49,409 nt of DNA from Burkholderiales bacterium (GTDB taxonomy: Bacteria; Pseudomonadota; Gammaproteobacteria; Burkholderiales; Eutrophovitaceae), in assembly GCA_035560005.1 (NCBI GenBank), contig DATMAN010000030.1, positions 1 to 49,409 on the forward strand, written 5' to 3'. Below are positions 1-7,080 of the stretch, one piece after another. How positions within the stretch are numbered: the first letter of the stretch is position 1; the number at the start of each line of letters is the position of its first letter. The notes under the pieces are model-generated. The model made no database searches. It saw nothing but the letters and a program-made list of their open reading frames with translations, and was not told the origin of the DNA. The position numbers and the translations under genes were made by a program.

Positions 1-153
1 CGCTCAATGGGAGGTCACGCCGCTCCAGGGAAAGATGGCCGCCGTGCGCTGGTCCGGAAGCTGTCAGTGGTAGGTGTACGGCTGCGTGCCTGTCGGGTCG
101 AGGTGACGTGGCGGGGCTCATCCAGGCGACCCTTGGCGAGATCGGAGGACGCA

Positions 154-642
154 ATGAACATGAAGACGACTGTTCTTTTGACCGCAGCCTTGTTCGCCGG
201 CGTTTGTCCGGCACTTGGCGCGCAGCAACTCCCGAAATCGGGACGCATCAGCTTTCACACGGGTTTCAAGGCGGAGGGACACCCGTCCACGGTGGCGGAC
301 AAACATGTCCAGGGGCATGGAACGGCCATCGGCGTGACGTTCAACGACGGAGGGGCGGGATCGCTTCATGGAGGGCCCGCGACCTGCTTCTTTACGTTCT
401 TCGTAATCGATGGCCACGGCAAGAGCAAAGGCTTCTGCGCATTCGGCGACGCCGACGGCGATCGCATCTTCACGGATTGGCACGGAAGGGAGTTTCCCGG
501 TGGCGGCGAGGGAATCAACGAAATCGCCGGCGGCACCGGCAAGTATGCCGGCATCCAGGGCAGAGGACCCTGGAATTGCAAGTTCATCGGCGCCAACGGC
601 GAGCTGCACTGCAGTCAGCACTTCGATTACCGGCTGCCGTGA
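154..642 (+). CDS. Small secreted protein with a GGTGKYxG beta-barrel-like motif
   Basis: This encodes a 162-residue protein with a cleavable signal peptide (about residues 1-23, ending ALGA before QQLPKS). The mature part is glycine- and histidine-rich with four cysteines. Near the C-terminus it carries GGTGKYAGIQGRG, which resembles the strand-turn motif of secreted allene-oxide-cyclase/dirigent-like barrels; that link is inference. A short acidic stretch, DADGDR, could bind metal. The ATG at 154 follows GGAGG at 145-149; the ATG at 160 is an alternative. The frame stays open upstream to position 7, but that part is arginine-rich and probably non-coding. Function is unknown. Confidence 0.7.
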   Translation: MNMKTTVLLTAALFAGVCPALGAQQLPKSGRISFHTGFKAEGHPSTVADKHVQGHGTAIGVTFNDGGAGSLHGGPATCFFTFFVIDGHGKSKGFCAFGDADGDRIFTDWHGREFPGGGEGINEIAGGTGKYAGIQGRGPWNCKFIGANGELHCSQHFDYRLP

Positions 643-953
643 CGGCTTGCCGAATCACGGCTGCCTCGTGTCGTCAACACGGTGGATGACGTCTTGAGTC
701 CGGCTCTCGCTTCTCCCCCCTCGAGGGAGAGCGTCGGAGGATCATAGGGGAGAGGGTTCCACCCATCGCCGGCGGACGGCGATCCCTTTCGACCGGTGCG
801 CCCGCAGCCAGCCGGCCATTCGCTTCCATCCAGGCGAACATCCGTCCGCGCTGGACAATCGGCCGCAATCCGTCTGTAATTCCTCCCGGCGACGCGTCAG
901 GCGTTGCATAACAAGCCCGGAAAGCGGACCGGGCGCCAGCGGAGGAGAAGCGC
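643..953. other. Intergenic stretch with an imperfect hairpin
   Basis: No convincing gene lies in these 311 bases. An imperfect inverted repeat pairs CGCTTCTCCC (708-717) with GGGAGAGCG (725-733), with one bulged base. It is followed by another purine-rich run (GGGGAGAGGG) and is probably an intergenic repeat rather than a terminator, since no T-tract follows. The leader of the TRAP gene at 954 ends in GGAGGAGAAGCGC, a strong ribosome-binding site. Confidence 0.5.
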
Positions 954-2060
954 ATGAAGCGGCCCTACAATCGTCTGCGCGTGGCGTGTGCTGCCACGGC
1001 AATCGTGGCCTGGCTCGTGGCCGGCTGCGGTGAACGCGGGGCGGAAGCCCCCAAGACAGCCAGTGCCCAGGCCGCGGCGGCGGGCCCGCACGTCAAGCTC
1101 GACGTCACCAGCACCTATCCCACTTCGCTCACGCTCGTCGGCGAAGCCGCCCCGAGGCTCGCGAAACGGATCCAGCGTGCCTCGGGCGGCACGCTCGAAC
1201 TCAAGATCCACGAGCCGGGCGCGCTCGTGCCCGCCATGCAGGCCATCCAGGCGGTGTCGCGCGGCTCGGTGGACGCGGCATGGTCGGCACCCGGGTTCTT
1301 TTCCGGGATCGATCCGGTCTACAACCTGTTCACCACGGTGCCGTTCGGTCCGGGCATCGGCGAGTATCTGGCGTGGATGTACTACGGCGGCGGGCAGCAG
1401 CTTCAGAACGAGATGTTCGACACGCACGGCGTGCACGCGACCATCTGCGGCATACATCCGCCCGAGGCCTCCGGCTGGTTCCGCAAGGAGATCAAGACCG
1501 TCAGCGACCTCAAGGGCCTGAAGATGCGTTTCTTCGGCCTCGGCGGACGGGTCATGGAAAAACTGGGCGTGTCGGTCCAGCTGCTCGCCCCCGGCGACAT
1601 CTTCCAGGCGCTGCAACTGGGGACGATCGACGCCACCGAGTTTTCCATGCCGGCGCTCGATCAGAAGCTGGGGTTCTACCAGGTCGCCAAGTACTACTAC
1701 TTCCCGGGCTGGCACCAGCAGGCTTCGATCCTCGACCTGTTCATCAACAAGAAGAAGTGGGAGGCGCTCTCCGACCAGCACAAGGCCATCATCGAGCAGG
1801 CCTGCGGCGACACCATCCGCGACATCATCGCCGAGGGCGAAGCGATCCAGTGGAAAGCGATGCGGGAGATGCGCGACAAACACGGGGTGAAGATCCTGCG
1901 CTGGCCGCCGGAAATCATGAAGGCCTACGAGAAGGCGTGGACCGAGGTGGTCGCCGAAGAGTCCGCCAAGAGCGCCAACTTCAAGAAGGCCTGGGATTCG
2001 TATTCCAGGTTCCGCGCCGACTACGCGATCTGGCGCGAGTACGGCTACCTCACCAACTGA
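954..2060 (+). CDS. TRAP transporter solute-binding lipoprotein, DctP/TakP type
   Basis: This is the extracytoplasmic receptor of a tripartite ATP-independent periplasmic transporter, 368 residues. The N-terminus has a lipoprotein signal with lipobox LVAGC (Cys25), so it is probably membrane-tethered. The fold is recognisable from ASGGTLELKIHEPGALVP, GWFRKEI (about 170), KMRFFGLGGRVMEKLG (about 190) and KLGFYQVAKYYYFPGW (about 240), matching the 2-oxoacid/mannitol/chloroaromatic TRAP clade. Where TakP-type proteins often have EWVGP, this one reads EFSMPALDQ, so the ligand may differ. GGAGGAGAAG precedes the ATG. It opens an operon with the small (2192) and large (2768) permease genes. The substrate cannot be read from sequence, but an organic acid anion is likely. 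Confidence 0.92.
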   Translation: MKRPYNRLRVACAATAIVAWLVAGCGERGAEAPKTASAQAAAAGPHVKLDVTSTYPTSLTLVGEAAPRLAKRIQRASGGTLELKIHEPGALVPAMQAIQAVSRGSVDAAWSAPGFFSGIDPVYNLFTTVPFGPGIGEYLAWMYYGGGQQLQNEMFDTHGVHATICGIHPPEASGWFRKEIKTVSDLKGLKMRFFGLGGRVMEKLGVSVQLLAPGDIFQALQLGTIDATEFSMPALDQKLGFYQVAKYYYFPGWHQQASILDLFINKKKWEALSDQHKAIIEQACGDTIRDIIAEGEAIQWKAMREMRDKHGVKILRWPPEIMKAYEKAWTEVVAEESAKSANFKKAWDSYSRFRADYAIWREYGYLTN

Positions 2061-2111
2061 GGACAGAACACCGACGACGGAGGACGGGTGGCCGAAGACC
2101 GATGACCGAGG

Positions 2112-2132
2112 ACTGCAAGCAGCGCTTGCAGT
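2112..2132 (+). repeat. Perfect 9-bp inverted repeat between TRAP receptor and permease genes
   Basis: ACTGCAAGC (2112-2120) and GCTTGCAGT (2124-2132) form a perfect 9-bp stem with a 3-nt AGC loop in the 131-nt gap between the receptor and small permease genes. There is no T-tract, so it is not a canonical terminator. It may be an mRNA-stabilising or attenuating hairpin that gives excess receptor over permease; this is inference. It follows a degenerate GACCGATGACCGAGGAC-type repeat at about 2068-2112. Confidence 0.65.
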
Positions 2133-2191
2133 GACACTCGCCGGTCTTTGGCTTCTCCATCCACCGCGCCCGCTGCCTTTCGCCCGACATC

Positions 2192-2755
2192 ATGGACCGC
2201 CTGCTGAAGACCAGCGACGGCATCAATCGCGTGCTCGAGAAAGTCGCGATGGCCGCGGGCTGGCTGTTCGTCGTCTGCACGGCGGTGATCGTGCTGGACG
2301 TGCTCTCGCGCAAGGCCGGGTTCCAGATTCCGGGGCTGGGTTCGACCCGCCTCCAGGAGCTGGAGTGGCACCTGCACACCGCCATCTTCTCCTTCTGGCT
2401 CGGGATGGCCTACGTGCGCAACAGCCACGTACGCATCGATATCGCCTTTGCGCACGCCACGCCGGCCGCCCATGCCTGGGCGGAGTTCTTCGGCTGCCTG
2501 GTGTTCGCGCTGCCCTATTGCCTGATTGCGATCTATTTCAGCTTCGACTTCTTCTGGATCGCCTGGCTGCAGAACGAGTATTCCGAGAACCCCAGCGGAT
2601 TGCCCTGGCGCTGGATTCCCAAGGGCATCATCTTTCTCGGACTGGTGCTGCTCCTGGTGGCCGTGGTCTCGGTCTTTCTGCGAGTGGTCGTCTTTCTGTT
2701 CGGGCCCGAACGGCTGCGCCAGGCGGCGGCGTTCGCCGGCGCCCGACGGCACTGA
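2192..2755 (+). CDS. TRAP transporter small permease subunit (DctQ family)
   Basis: This is a 187-residue integral membrane protein, the four-helix small subunit that pairs with the large permease. Hydrophobic segments lie at about 22-43, 62-80, 97-120 and 143-170. The family's ELEWHLHTAIFSFWLGMAY region is present (about 52-70), followed by NSHVRID. The ATG at 2192 lies in CCCGACATCATGG with no clear Shine-Dalgarno. Translation may therefore be weak, which fits a low-abundance permease downstream of an abundant receptor. The large subunit starts 12 nt after its stop. Confidence 0.9.
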   Translation: MDRLLKTSDGINRVLEKVAMAAGWLFVVCTAVIVLDVLSRKAGFQIPGLGSTRLQELEWHLHTAIFSFWLGMAYVRNSHVRIDIAFAHATPAAHAWAEFFGCLVFALPYCLIAIYFSFDFFWIAWLQNEYSENPSGLPWRWIPKGIIFLGLVLLLVAVVSVFLRVVVFLFGPERLRQAAAFAGARRH

Positions 2756-2767
2756 GGCGCGAGGACC

Positions 2768-4153
2768 ATGGAATGGCTCGGCCAGCATCTCGCGGCGCTG
2801 CTCTTCGTGGTGCTCGCGATCGCGCTGTTCTGCGGTTACCCGGTGGCCTTCGTGCTGGGCGGGATCGCGATCTTCTTCGGCGCCCTCGGGATGGTCCTCG
2901 ACGTGTTCCACCCTCTGCAGTTCTTCAATCTGCTGCCCAGAGTCTGGGGCGCGGCGGCATCCAACCCGGTGCTGGTCGCCGTTCCGATGTTCATCTTCAT
3001 GGGCACGATGCTCGAACGCAGCGGCGTGGCGAGCGATCTGCTTCACTGCTTGCAGGTGCTCACGCGGCGCATCCCCGGCGGGCTGGCGATGTCCGTCACC
3101 CTCATGGGCACGATCATGGCGGCGACGACCGGGATCGTGGGTGCTTCGGTCGTGATGCTCACACTGATCGCGCTGCCGACCATGCTGGAGCGCGGGTACA
3201 GCAAGGAGCTCGCGGTGGGCACGATCGCTTCCGCCGGCACGCTCGGCATCCTCATCCCGCCCTCGATCATGCTGGTGATCATGGGCGACCTGCTCTCGGT
3301 TTCGGTGGGCACGCTGTTCGCGGCGGCGGTGATCCCCGGATTGATCCTGTCGTTCCTCTATCTGATCTATATCGGCGTGCTGAGCTTCCGCAAACCGGAT
3401 CTTGCTCCGCCGCTGCCACCCGAGATCGGCCCCAGGACGCGGGCCGAGTTCTGGAAGATGATCGGCAAGAGCTTCCTGCCGCCGACCTTCCTCATCATCC
3501 TGGTGCTGGGCTCGATCTTCGCCGGCTGGGCCACGCCCACGGAAGCGGCGGGCGTGGGCGCCTTCGGCGCCATCCTGCTGGCATGGTTCAACGGCAGGCT
3601 CAACCTCAAGGCGATGAAGGAAGTGATCGAGAGCGCCGCGCTGACCAACGCCATGGTGTTCTTCATCATCTTCGGCGCCACGCTGTTCTCCTTCGTGTTT
3701 CGCGCGCTGGGCGGCGACGACATCGTGAAGGAGATCCTCGCCGCACTGGGCCTGAACACCGGCTGGGAGATCCTGGTCTTCCTCATGGTGCTGGTGTTCG
3801 TGCTCGGCTTCTTCTTCGACTGGATCGAGATCTGCCTGATCGTGCTGCCGGTATTCGCCCCCGTGCTGCAGGGCCTGGAGTTCGGTCCGCACATCGGCGA
3901 GGGCGCTCCGATCGTCTTCCTCACCTGGTTCATCATCATGATGTCGGTGAACCTGCAGACCTCGTTCCTGACGCCGCCTTTCGGCTTCACGCTGTTCTAC
4001 ATGAAGGGCACGGTGCCGAGAACGGTGACCATGGCGCACATCTACCGCGGCATCGTTCCGTTCGTGGCGCTGCAGGTGATCGGGTTGATTCTGATCATCG
4101 CCTTCCCGCAGTTCGCGCTCTGGCTGCCGAAGTCGGTGGGATTCCTGGATTAG
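2768..4153 (+). CDS. TRAP transporter large permease subunit (DctM family)
   Basis: This is the 461-residue transport channel of the TRAP system, which couples substrate uptake to the sodium gradient in characterised relatives. About twelve hydrophobic segments are visible. Family signatures include PVLVAVPMFIFMG (about 72-84), TLGILIPPSIMLVIMG (about 157-172) and FFDWIEICLIVLPVFAP (about 346-362). GAGGA precedes the ATG at 2768. With the genes at 954 and 2192 it forms a complete P-Q-M operon, which ends convergently against the TSUP gene at 4222. Confidence 0.93.
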   Translation: MEWLGQHLAALLFVVLAIALFCGYPVAFVLGGIAIFFGALGMVLDVFHPLQFFNLLPRVWGAAASNPVLVAVPMFIFMGTMLERSGVASDLLHCLQVLTRRIPGGLAMSVTLMGTIMAATTGIVGASVVMLTLIALPTMLERGYSKELAVGTIASAGTLGILIPPSIMLVIMGDLLSVSVGTLFAAAVIPGLILSFLYLIYIGVLSFRKPDLAPPLPPEIGPRTRAEFWKMIGKSFLPPTFLIILVLGSIFAGWATPTEAAGVGAFGAILLAWFNGRLNLKAMKEVIESAALTNAMVFFIIFGATLFSFVFRALGGDDIVKEILAALGLNTGWEILVFLMVLVFVLGFFFDWIEICLIVLPVFAPVLQGLEFGPHIGEGAPIVFLTWFIIMMSVNLQTSFLTPPFGFTLFYMKGTVPRTVTMAHIYRGIVPFVALQVIGLILIIAFPQFALWLPKSVGFLD

Positions 4154-4221
4154 GTACGGTCGACCTCTGCGCGCGGACCCCTGTAGCTGCGCCTCCGCGT
4201 CGAGGTCTCGAGGCCTCCGTG

Positions 4222-4965
4222 TTAAAGGGCCCTCAATAGCACCGAGAGTCCGCTGGCGATCAGCAGTACGCTGACGAAGATGGAAATGCGCTTGCGGTCC
4301 AGGCGGCCGTGCAGGCGATGGCCGATGTGCAGCCCCAGCAACATTCCCGGCAGCATCAGCGCGATGCCCCACCAGACATCGCTTCGAAGCAGCAGTCCCG
4401 ACAGCAGGAACACCGTCAGGCGCAGGCCGGTGCTGCAGGCGAAAATCGCGGAGAGCGTGGCGCGCATCTTCGCCGGGTCCTCCAGCCGCGCGGCCATGTA
4501 TGCGGCATAGATCGGTCCGCCCACACCGAACAGGCCACCGACCAGCCCGCCCGCAAGCCCGGTGGGGACACCCCAGGCGCGCGAAATCGAGGCCGCGCGC
4601 GCCGGCGCGAGCAGACGATAGGCCCCGTAACCGGCCACGAAGGCGCCGAGCGCCACCAGCGTGATGCGCGCCGGCAGAGTGGCCAGCAGCGTCACGCCGG
4701 CCAGAATGCCGACGACCATGAACGGGACTACGAGCCTGAGCTCGGCGGTCTCGATGTCGCGGCGGAAACGCAGTTGCGTGGCGAAGGTGGCGGAGAAATC
4801 GACCGCCACGATCATGGGCACGATGGTCTGCATCGGCAGGAAGTGCGCGAGCAGCGGAATGTTGACCAGCGCCGAGCCGAAGCCGGACAGACCGAGAATC
4901 ACGTACGCGGCGAGCGCGATCAGCGGAACCGCGACGAGCGTCTCTACAGGGAAAGGCATCTGCAT
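4222..4965 (-). CDS. TSUP (TauE/SafE) family membrane permease
   Basis: This is a 247-residue membrane protein of the sulfite/organosulfur exporter superfamily, with seven or eight hydrophobic helices in two repeats. The repeat signatures are LGLSGFGSALVNIPLL near the N-terminus and LAGGLVGGLFGVGGPIYAAY in the middle. Both match the glycine-rich helix starts typical of TSUP proteins. The substrate is unknown; the family moves sulfite, sulfoacetate and related anions. The start is uncertain: the frame also opens at a GTG at 4998, and ATGs lie at 4965 and 4959, none with a strong ribosome-binding site. It stands alone, convergent with the TRAP operon. Confidence 0.85.
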   Translation of the reverse strand: MQMPFPVETLVAVPLIALAAYVILGLSGFGSALVNIPLLAHFLPMQTIVPMIVAVDFSATFATQLRFRRDIETAELRLVVPFMVVGILAGVTLLATLPARITLVALGAFVAGYGAYRLLAPARAASISRAWGVPTGLAGGLVGGLFGVGGPIYAAYMAARLEDPAKMRATLSAIFACSTGLRLTVFLLSGLLLRSDVWWGIALMLPGMLLGLHIGHRLHGRLDRKRISIFVSVLLIASGLSVLLRAL

Positions 4966-4999
4966 GCGGGCGAGCGCAAGTGTAGCAGCAGCGCTCACC

Positions 5000-5005
5000 T
5001 ATAAT
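5000..5005 (+). promoter_or_regulatory. -10-like TATAAT upstream of the hydrolase/aminopeptidase genes
   Basis: A perfect TATAAT in the divergent gap between the TSUP gene and the plus-strand genes from 5041. No good -35 hexamer sits 16-18 nt upstream, so this is only a candidate extended or regulated promoter. Confidence 0.35.
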
Positions 5006-5040
5006 GCGGAACATTCCTTCGAATCGCGCAGCCGCACAGC

Positions 5041-5154
5041 ATGCCGTCCAACAGCACGATCGAACGCGCCGCCGTCATCGGTGCCGGCACCAAGGCGGCC
5101 GACATCGCCGCGATATCGGGCGCTGCGATGCGCGCCGGATATTCTGCGAGATGA
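5041..5154 (+). pseudogene. 37-codon Rossmann-type ORF, possible dehydrogenase remnant
   Basis: A 37-residue ORF reads IERAAVIGAGTKAADIAAIS in its core and ends AGYSAR. This strongly recalls the NAD-binding start of 3-hydroxyacyl-CoA dehydrogenases (consensus like IxxVAVIGAGTMGxGIA...AGY). The third glycine of GxGxxG is lost (GAGTKA). Its stop overlaps the ATG of the next gene as ATGA (5151-5154), a classic coupling arrangement. It may be the stump of a decayed dehydrogenase now acting as a leader ORF, or a chance similarity. No strong ribosome-binding site is seen. Confidence 0.35.
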
Positions 5155-5795
5155 GCGCGGCGGACGACCCCGAGCGGGTGCTGCTGGTCTACGGTCTGTG
5201 GATGAACCCGTTGGCGATGTATCCGCTCGGATTCGGCCTGCGGCGCTGCGGCTTCGCGGTATCGGTCTTTCGTTACCCGACGGTGCGATCCCCGATCGAG
5301 GACAATGCCAAGCGGCTGGCAGCATGGATTGCGGGCGCAAAGGCGCGCGTGCTGCACCTTGTCGGCCACAGTCTCGGAGGTGTGGTGATCCTGCGCGCGC
5401 TGGCGCAAGGCGCCGATCCGCGCGTCAAGCGTGTCGTGCTGCTCGGCACTCCGGTTGCGGGCAGCCTGGCGGGACGAAGCTTCGGGCAGACTCGCCTCGG
5501 CAGGTGGATGCTGGGCAAGACGCTGCCGGTCTGGCATGCGGGGTCACCGCCGGCCGTTGCCGCGGGCGTGGAGATCGGCGTACTGGCCGGCAATCTGCCG
5601 ATCGGTCTCGGCCGGCTTGTGACGCGCCTGCCGTGTCCCCACGACGGCGCGGTGACGGTGGCGGAAACCCGTCTGGAGGGTGCAAGCGATTCGGTCGTTC
5701 TTCGCGTCAATCACACCGGGATGCTGTTTTCCGCGCGTGTGTCCAGCCAGGTGTGCGCGTTCCTGCACCATGGGCGCTTCCGGCATTCTGGCTAG
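5151..5795 (+). CDS. Alpha/beta hydrolase, lipase-like
   Basis: This is a 214-residue serine hydrolase. It begins with a beta strand, VLLVYGLWMNP (the oxyanion-hole region), and has the nucleophile elbow GHSLGG at about 71-76. A core strand, VKRVVLLGTPVAGS, follows. PHDGAVTV supplies a plausible catalytic Asp and VNHTGML a plausible catalytic His. No signal peptide is seen, so it is probably cytoplasmic; the substrate is unknown. The ATG at 5151 overlaps the preceding 37-codon ORF (ATGA). Its 3' end overlaps the following aminopeptidase gene by 26 nt, suggesting co-expression. The frame is open further upstream, but that part is arginine/histidine-rich and not protein-like. Confidence 0.82.
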   Translation: MSAADDPERVLLVYGLWMNPLAMYPLGFGLRRCGFAVSVFRYPTVRSPIEDNAKRLAAWIAGAKARVLHLVGHSLGGVVILRALAQGADPRVKRVVLLGTPVAGSLAGRSFGQTRLGRWMLGKTLPVWHAGSPPAVAAGVEIGVLAGNLPIGLGRLVTRLPCPHDGAVTVAETRLEGASDSVVLRVNHTGMLFSARVSSQVCAFLHHGRFRHSG

Positions 5796-7080
5796 AGGGC
5801 TTGCGGTCGGCACGGCGCTGATCGCTCTGGGCAGTTGCCAGACGATGGGCTATTACGCGCAGGCGCTGGGCGGCCAGATGCAGGTGTGGCGTGCGACCCG
5901 TCCGATCGAGCGCTGGGTGCGCGACGAGAGCGTGGAGCGGTCGTTGCGCCATCGACTGGAGCGGGTCGCCGAAATCCGCGAGTACGCGAGCCGGGAGCTG
6001 GCCCTGCCGGACAACAGGAGCTTCCGTGGCTATGCCGACCTGCATCGCCCGTACGTCCTGTGGAACGTGTTCGCGGCGCAGGAGTTCTCGCTCGATCCGG
6101 TCACCTGGTGTTTTCCGTTCGCCGGCTGCGTGGCCTACCGCGGTTACTTTTCCGAACAGGGCGCTCGGCGCTTCGCCGCCCGCTTGAGGGACAAGGGCTT
6201 CGACGTGTTCGTCGGCGGCGTGCCGGCTTACTCGACGCTGGGCTGGTTCAGCGATCCGGTGCTCAACACCTTCGTCCACTATCCGGAGACCGAGCTGGCG
6301 CGCCTGATCTTCCACGAACTGGCCCACCAGGTGGTGTACGTGCGCGACGACACCGTCTTCAACGAGTCTTTCGCGACCGCGGTGGAGCTGGAAGGCGTGC
6401 GCCGTTGGCTCGCACGACAAGGATCGCCCGAGCGGCTGCGGGCCTTCGAACAGGCACAGGAGCGAAAACAGCAGTTCCTCGCTCTGGTCGCGCGCACCCG
6501 CGCCGAGCTTCGCAGCGTGTACGCTGCGGATCGGCCGAAGGAAGACAAGCGCGCGGCAAAGGCGGCGGTATTCGCCGCCATGCGCGAAGCGTATGCTGCG
6601 CTCAGGCGGGAGTGGGGCGGTTTTCCCGGATACGACCGCTGGTTCGAGGAGCCGCTCGACAACGCGAAGCTCGCCTCGGTTGCCGCCTACAACGACCTCG
6701 TTCCGGCGTTCCAGGGCCTGATCGCGCAGGCGAACGGCGATCTGGGCGTCTTCTACGCCGAGGTCAGGAAGCTCGCCCGCCTGCCGAAGGCGCGGCGCCT
6801 TGCTCGTCTTGGCGGCAAGGTCTCCGACGTAACCACGCAGGACACGCAGAGAACACAAAGGCCAGGAGAAGCTCTGCAATGGGAAAGCAGGACCGCTGCA
6901 GAAGCGAGCGCGCGGCTTCAGGTCTCACCAGAACAGAAGCCTTCCGCGAGCTGCCTCGGTTGCATTTTCTCGAGGCATCCTGTTCTTCCTCGGTCTCCTC
7001 CGTGGTTCGAAGTTCCTGCTTCTTTTCAAGAGAAACGACGATGCGAGACTTGCATTCCGAATCCCGGCGCGAGTTTCTGA
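5770..7080 (+). CDS. Lipoprotein aminopeptidase (Aminopep family) with a repeat-derived C-terminal tail
   Basis: This is a predicted zinc peptidase of the putative aminopeptidase family. The signal sequence ends at LGSC, giving a lipid-modified Cys near residue 19. The zinc motif HELAHQ has His182, Glu183 and His186, followed by NESFATAVE with a plausible third ligand. The family-like part ends near KARRLARLGGKVSD (about residue 353). The reading frame then runs for about 80 more residues through a palindromic intergenic repeat (6831-7007), giving a Gln/Arg/Pro/Ser-rich tail that overlaps the next gene by 40 nt. That tail is probably an acquired, non-functional extension. The gene starts inside the end of the hydrolase gene. 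Confidence 0.85.
   Translation: MGASGILARGLAVGTALIALGSCQTMGYYAQALGGQMQVWRATRPIERWVRDESVERSLRHRLERVAEIREYASRELALPDNRSFRGYADLHRPYVLWNVFAAQEFSLDPVTWCFPFAGCVAYRGYFSEQGARRFAARLRDKGFDVFVGGVPAYSTLGWFSDPVLNTFVHYPETELARLIFHELAHQVVYVRDDTVFNESFATAVELEGVRRWLARQGSPERLRAFEQAQERKQQFLALVARTRAELRSVYAADRPKEDKRAAKAAVFAAMREAYAALRREWGGFPGYDRWFEEPLDNAKLASVAAYNDLVPAFQGLIAQANGDLGVFYAEVRKLARLPKARRLARLGGKVSDVTTQDTQRTQRPGEALQWESRTAAEASARLQVSPEQKPSASCLGCIFSRHPVLPRSPPWFEVPASFQEKRRCETCIPNPGASF
6831..7007. repeat. Palindromic purine/pyrimidine-arm repeat element A
   Basis: The left arm begins AACCACGCAGGACACGCAG (6831). The right arm ends CTCCTCCGTGGTT (about 6995-7007). Together they form imperfect terminal inverted repeats around about 130 bp of unrelated core. 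The arms resemble those of elements B (13581-13835) and C (15024-15174). The element lies within the 3' extension of the aminopeptidase frame. Confidence 0.6.

Noticed and set aside
2045..5014. 989-codon minus-strand open frame opposite the TRAP permease genes
   Set aside because: It is an antisense shadow: Arg/His/Gln-rich, without domains, and it lies opposite well-recognised membrane-protein genes.
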